DNA of 7,459 nt from a bacterium (lineage in GTDB: Bacteria; Desulfobacterota; UBA8473), in contig WOUX01000039.1 in the NCBI GenBank assembly GCA_009773075.1, forward strand, positions 1-7,459, written 5' to 3'. The notes beneath the pieces are model-generated. The model was not told the origin of the DNA. It saw only the letters and a list, made by a program, of their open reading frames with translations, and did no database searches. How positions within the stretch are numbered: the stretch's first letter is position 1; each line of letters opens with the position of its first letter. Shown here one piece after another: positions 5,313 to 7,459 of this stretch. A program made the translations under genes and the position numbers.

Positions 5313-6719
5313 TCACCAACTCCTTACCCATTCGGAAACGCTCTTTATCCCCTCGATGGTTTTCAATTCTTTCTTTATCCTTTCCCTTTTCCCTTTGTCG
5401 AACACACCTGAAGTGAGCACATCAAACTTGTTATCCATCTCCTCTCCGGTCAAAGGATTATGGCTGAATCCTTTACACGTGGAAGCAACCTCATATTCTT
5501 TCCCGTTTTTCAAACGGACCTTCAGGGGGGATTTAAATATGCCATCCTCCATAAAGATCTTGTCCAATTCCCTATCTCTTTCTATCTTCACCTTATCCGC
5601 CAGATCAAGCATCCTGGTGTCTGTAAGTCTTTTTTCAGATAGCTGCTCCTTAGGATTTAAAAGATGGCCGTCAGCAATCACCGTGGCCAGGATGAAAGGG
5701 AGGCTCCACTGGGATATAGTCAGATTCTTTGGTTTGATCTTCACTTCCCTGGGGACACCCAAAAAGAGGGCAAAATGTGGGACATAGGCCGTTATCTCAT
5801 ATACGTCCTCTGCTTCGAATCCATGTTCCTTTATAAGTTTGAGTATCCCATCTGTGTATCCCTGGTTATAGTGACAGCATCCGTAATATTTGAAGGCCAT
5901 CTCCTTGATATTCCATGTTTCTCCAAGACCGTCTACGAGGTCGTCCTGGAAGGTCATGTCTCCTGCGAGGGCGTTGATAACCCCAAACCGTCCTTTACTA
6001 TCCCATTGTCCCTCAAATATGGCATGAGGGGCAACAAACCCTTTTTTTGCCATAAGGGCATTTAATATCCCGTTGTGGGATGCCCTTGCTGAGTTCCATC
6101 TGTAAGTCCAGTTCCCGTCAACAAGATAATCGATGGTGGCTGCCCCCATAGACCCACCTGCCAGACCAATGGCATTGGTCATCTCCTCCTGATTCAGATT
6201 GAAAAGCTTGCCGGAGGCCACCACGGCGCCAAAGGGAGGAAATATGGAGTTCGCCTCAAAGCCCCTGGCAGCAGTGAAACTCTGGGGTCTTCTATTCATG
6301 GCAGATGCGACCCTGGTTATAACCTCATAGCCCGCCACAACCGAGGTTATAAGGTCTTTCCCTGCCGTATTCTCCCGCTCAGCCACGGCCAATGCCGAAG
6401 CTATTACACTGCAACTGGGATGGAGTTCAACCCGGGGATAGGTATCACTCAGGTCATAGCTCAATGCCATAACCGCATTTACCATGGCCGCATTGCTACA
6501 CGGCACCAGGTCCTTGTGTGCCAGAATAGTGGATTCCTCCCTTCCTCCAGCCTCTCTCACTATCTCCAGAAGGGCTTTACTCCAGGGAGACTCTGCACCA
6601 TATAGGGTTATACATACCCAATCGTAGATGCAGAGTTTAGCCTTTTCAACCACATCCACCGGAATATCCTGGTATTTTAAATCAACAACCCATTTTGCCA
6701 ACCTCTCTGCATAGTACAT
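5313..6719 (-). CDS. MmgE/PrpD family protein (2-methylcitrate dehydratase / cis-aconitate decarboxylase-like)
   Basis: 468 residues, close to B. subtilis MmgE and E. coli PrpD. The family covers 2-methylcitrate dehydratases, cis-aconitate (itaconate-forming) decarboxylases and some isomerases. Family landmarks: an all-helical N-terminal part with DLSDTYPRVELHPSCSVIASALAVAE (89-114, holding Asp92, Thr93 and the family His100), the FGAVVASGKL helix (163-172), the ISQWSLPF segment (335-342, commonly 'a-Q-f-S-l-p-y/f') and KYYGCCHYNQGYTDG (277-291, corresponding to the 'K-x-Y/F-x-C-C' region). Two positions look unlike the studied enzymes. The usual GFHPTG motif reads GFEANS (153-158), so a catalytic-pocket His is Glu; and the region that carries an active-site Lys in cis-aconitate decarboxylase reads RASHNG (212-217). 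A named activity is therefore not assigned. The start is supported by AAGGAGGG (6735-6728), eight bases before the ATG. It follows the crotonase gene by 21 bases, suggesting a shared acyl-CoA or carboxylic acid pathway. Confidence 0.9.
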   Translation of the reverse strand: MYYAERLAKWVVDLKYQDIPVDVVEKAKLCIYDWVCITLYGAESPWSKALLEIVREAGGREESTILAHKDLVPCSNAAMVNAVMALSYDLSDTYPRVELHPSCSVIASALAVAERENTAGKDLITSVVAGYEVITRVASAMNRRPQSFTAARGFEANSIFPPFGAVVASGKLFNLNQEEMTNAIGLAGGSMGAATIDYLVDGNWTYRWNSARASHNGILNALMAKKGFVAPHAIFEGQWDSKGRFGVINALAGDMTFQDDLVDGLGETWNIKEMAFKYYGCCHYNQGYTDGILKLIKEHGFEAEDVYEITAYVPHFALFLGVPREVKIKPKNLTISQWSLPFILATVIADGHLLNPKEQLSEKRLTDTRMLDLADKVKIERDRELDKIFMEDGIFKSPLKVRLKNGKEYEVASTCKGFSHNPLTGEEMDNKFDVLTSGVFDKGKRERIKKELKTIEGIKSVSEWVRSW

Positions 6720-6740
6720 AACAAAAACCCTCCTTATCCC

Positions 6741-7459
6741 TTATTTTCCTTTCCATACCGGCTTTCGCTTCTCTTTAAAGGCGGTCATGCCTTCAATAGA
6801 ATCCTCAGAACTGGCCAATATAGCCAGTGCATCACCAGCATCGGCTATTCCAGCCCTGAATTCCATGGTTAATCCACGATAGAAGGCGTCCCGATTCACC
6901 TTCATTACCAGGGGTGATTTCGACGCAAAATTACGGGCAAATTTCATAACTTCCCCTTCCAGCTTTTCATGGGGAACCGCGTGATTTATCAAACCGATCT
7001 CTGCCGCAGTTTTTGCTGAAATAGTGTCCCCAGTAAAGGTCAGCTCAAATGCCTTATGTTTACCAACCAGACGGGGTAATAAAATAAGATGCATTGCTGG
7101 AACCAGGCCTACGTTAATTTCGGGATAGCCAATAATTGCTCTCTCTGAAGCGATTAACATATCACATGAAAAAGCAATGGAGCAACCAGCTGCAAGAGTG
7201 GGGCCATTAAGAGCAGCAATAACCGGTTTGCCCATTTTGTAAAGAATCTCGGTCATTTCAAGATAAAAGGTCTCTATAAATCTTCTGAATTCCAAAGGCG
7301 ATTTACCACGATATGCCACCAGGTCCAGCCCTGCACTAAAAGCAGTGCCCGCCCCAGTGACAATAATTGCCCTCACAGAATCGTCTTTCCGGGCTTTTTC
7401 GTAAGCGGCATTAAGCTCAGTAATTAACTGATGGTTAATGGCATTGCGCACTTCGGGAC
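6741..7459 (-). CDS. Enoyl-CoA hydratase/isomerase (crotonase) family protein, N-terminus off the window
   Basis: Reading continues open to the right edge. The GTG at 7451 is an internal valine in PEVRNAINHQLITEL, which matches the conserved 'R-P-x-x-x-N-A-l-x-x-x-l' near the crotonase N-terminus, so roughly 15-20 residues are missing. Counting that Val as residue 1: GAGTAFSAGLDL (33-44) is the first oxyanion-hole motif; KPVIAALNGPTLAAGCSIAFSCD (75-97) the second region; IGYPEINVGLVPAM (107-120) the second catalytic region; KAAEIGLINHAVP-like TAAEIGLINHAV (148-159) is also standard. Relative to rat enoyl-CoA hydratase, Glu164 is kept (Glu111) but Glu144 is Ser91. A hydratase normally needs both, while isomerases and other crotonases use one. 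It thus acts on an acyl-CoA thioester, but hydration is doubtful. The stop lies 21 bases before the MmgE/PrpD gene, so the two are probably co-transcribed. Confidence 0.92.
   Translation of the reverse strand, partial: PEVRNAINHQLITELNAAYEKARKDDSVRAIIVTGAGTAFSAGLDLVAYRGKSPLEFRRFIETFYLEMTEILYKMGKPVIAALNGPTLAAGCSIAFSCDMLIASERAIIGYPEINVGLVPAMHLILLPRLVGKHKAFELTFTGDTISAKTAAEIGLINHAVPHEKLEGEVMKFARNFASKSPLVMKVNRDAFYRGLTMEFRAGIADAGDALAILASSEDSIEGMTAFKEKRKPVWKGK

Noticed and set aside
5356..6065. Plus-strand open frames of 143 and 133 codons inside the MmgE/PrpD gene
   Set aside because: They mirror a well-conserved gene on the other strand, have low-complexity Ser/Phe-rich or incoherent products, and overlap each other in different frames.
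6741..7451. Taking the GTG at 7451 as the start of the crotonase gene
   Set aside because: The frame stays open to the window edge and the residues before it (Pro-Glu) fit the conserved N-terminal motif, so the gene is cut rather than short.

Overview
All seven genes recognised in this window lie on the minus strand, so the natural reading direction runs from high to low coordinates. The window holds ordinary bacterial chromosomal genes. I see no mobile element, CRISPR array, tRNA or rRNA. Gene content (a family 4 iron-sulphur uracil-DNA glycosylase, a fused CoaBC, a NfeD/slipin pair, a crotonase next to an MmgE/PrpD protein, two lipoproteins) and moderate base composition fit a Gram-negative, probably anaerobic bacterium, for example a Desulfobacterota- or Nitrospirota-like lineage or a candidate phylum. 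The taxonomic guess is weak because it rests only on family resemblance.

Region 1 (7459 down to 5313): a crotonase-fold protein, cut by the window edge at its N-terminus, is followed 21 bases later by an MmgE/PrpD-family protein. They probably form the end of an operon acting on a CoA thioester and a small carboxylic acid. In both, residues that define the well-studied enzymes of the family look replaced, so their substrates cannot be named.

Region 2 (5312 to 5117): the largest promoter-bearing intergenic gap. It carries short inverted repeats, two copies of an AGACACC-type direct repeat, and a good sigma-70-type promoter (perfect TTGACA, 17-base spacer) whose -10 runs into a perfect 10-base inverted repeat. 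The second arm of that repeat ends against a strong Shine-Dalgarno sequence.

Region 3 (5116 down to 458): a likely five-gene operon with gaps of 31, 3, 23 and 30 bases. Its order is a small unrecognised lipoprotein, coaBC (coenzyme A synthesis), a family 4 uracil-DNA glycosylase, a long NfeD membrane serine protease, and a slipin (bacterial stomatin). NfeD and slipin are the well-known membrane protease/scaffold pair. The first three genes have no evident functional link to them.

Region 4 (457 to 1): an intergenic stretch with an inverted repeat and a 10-base palindrome, then the beginning of a second lipoprotein that runs off the window. Its start is odd: the best ribosome binding site points at an ATC codon, while the nearest conventional in-frame start (GTG) lies upstream of that site.
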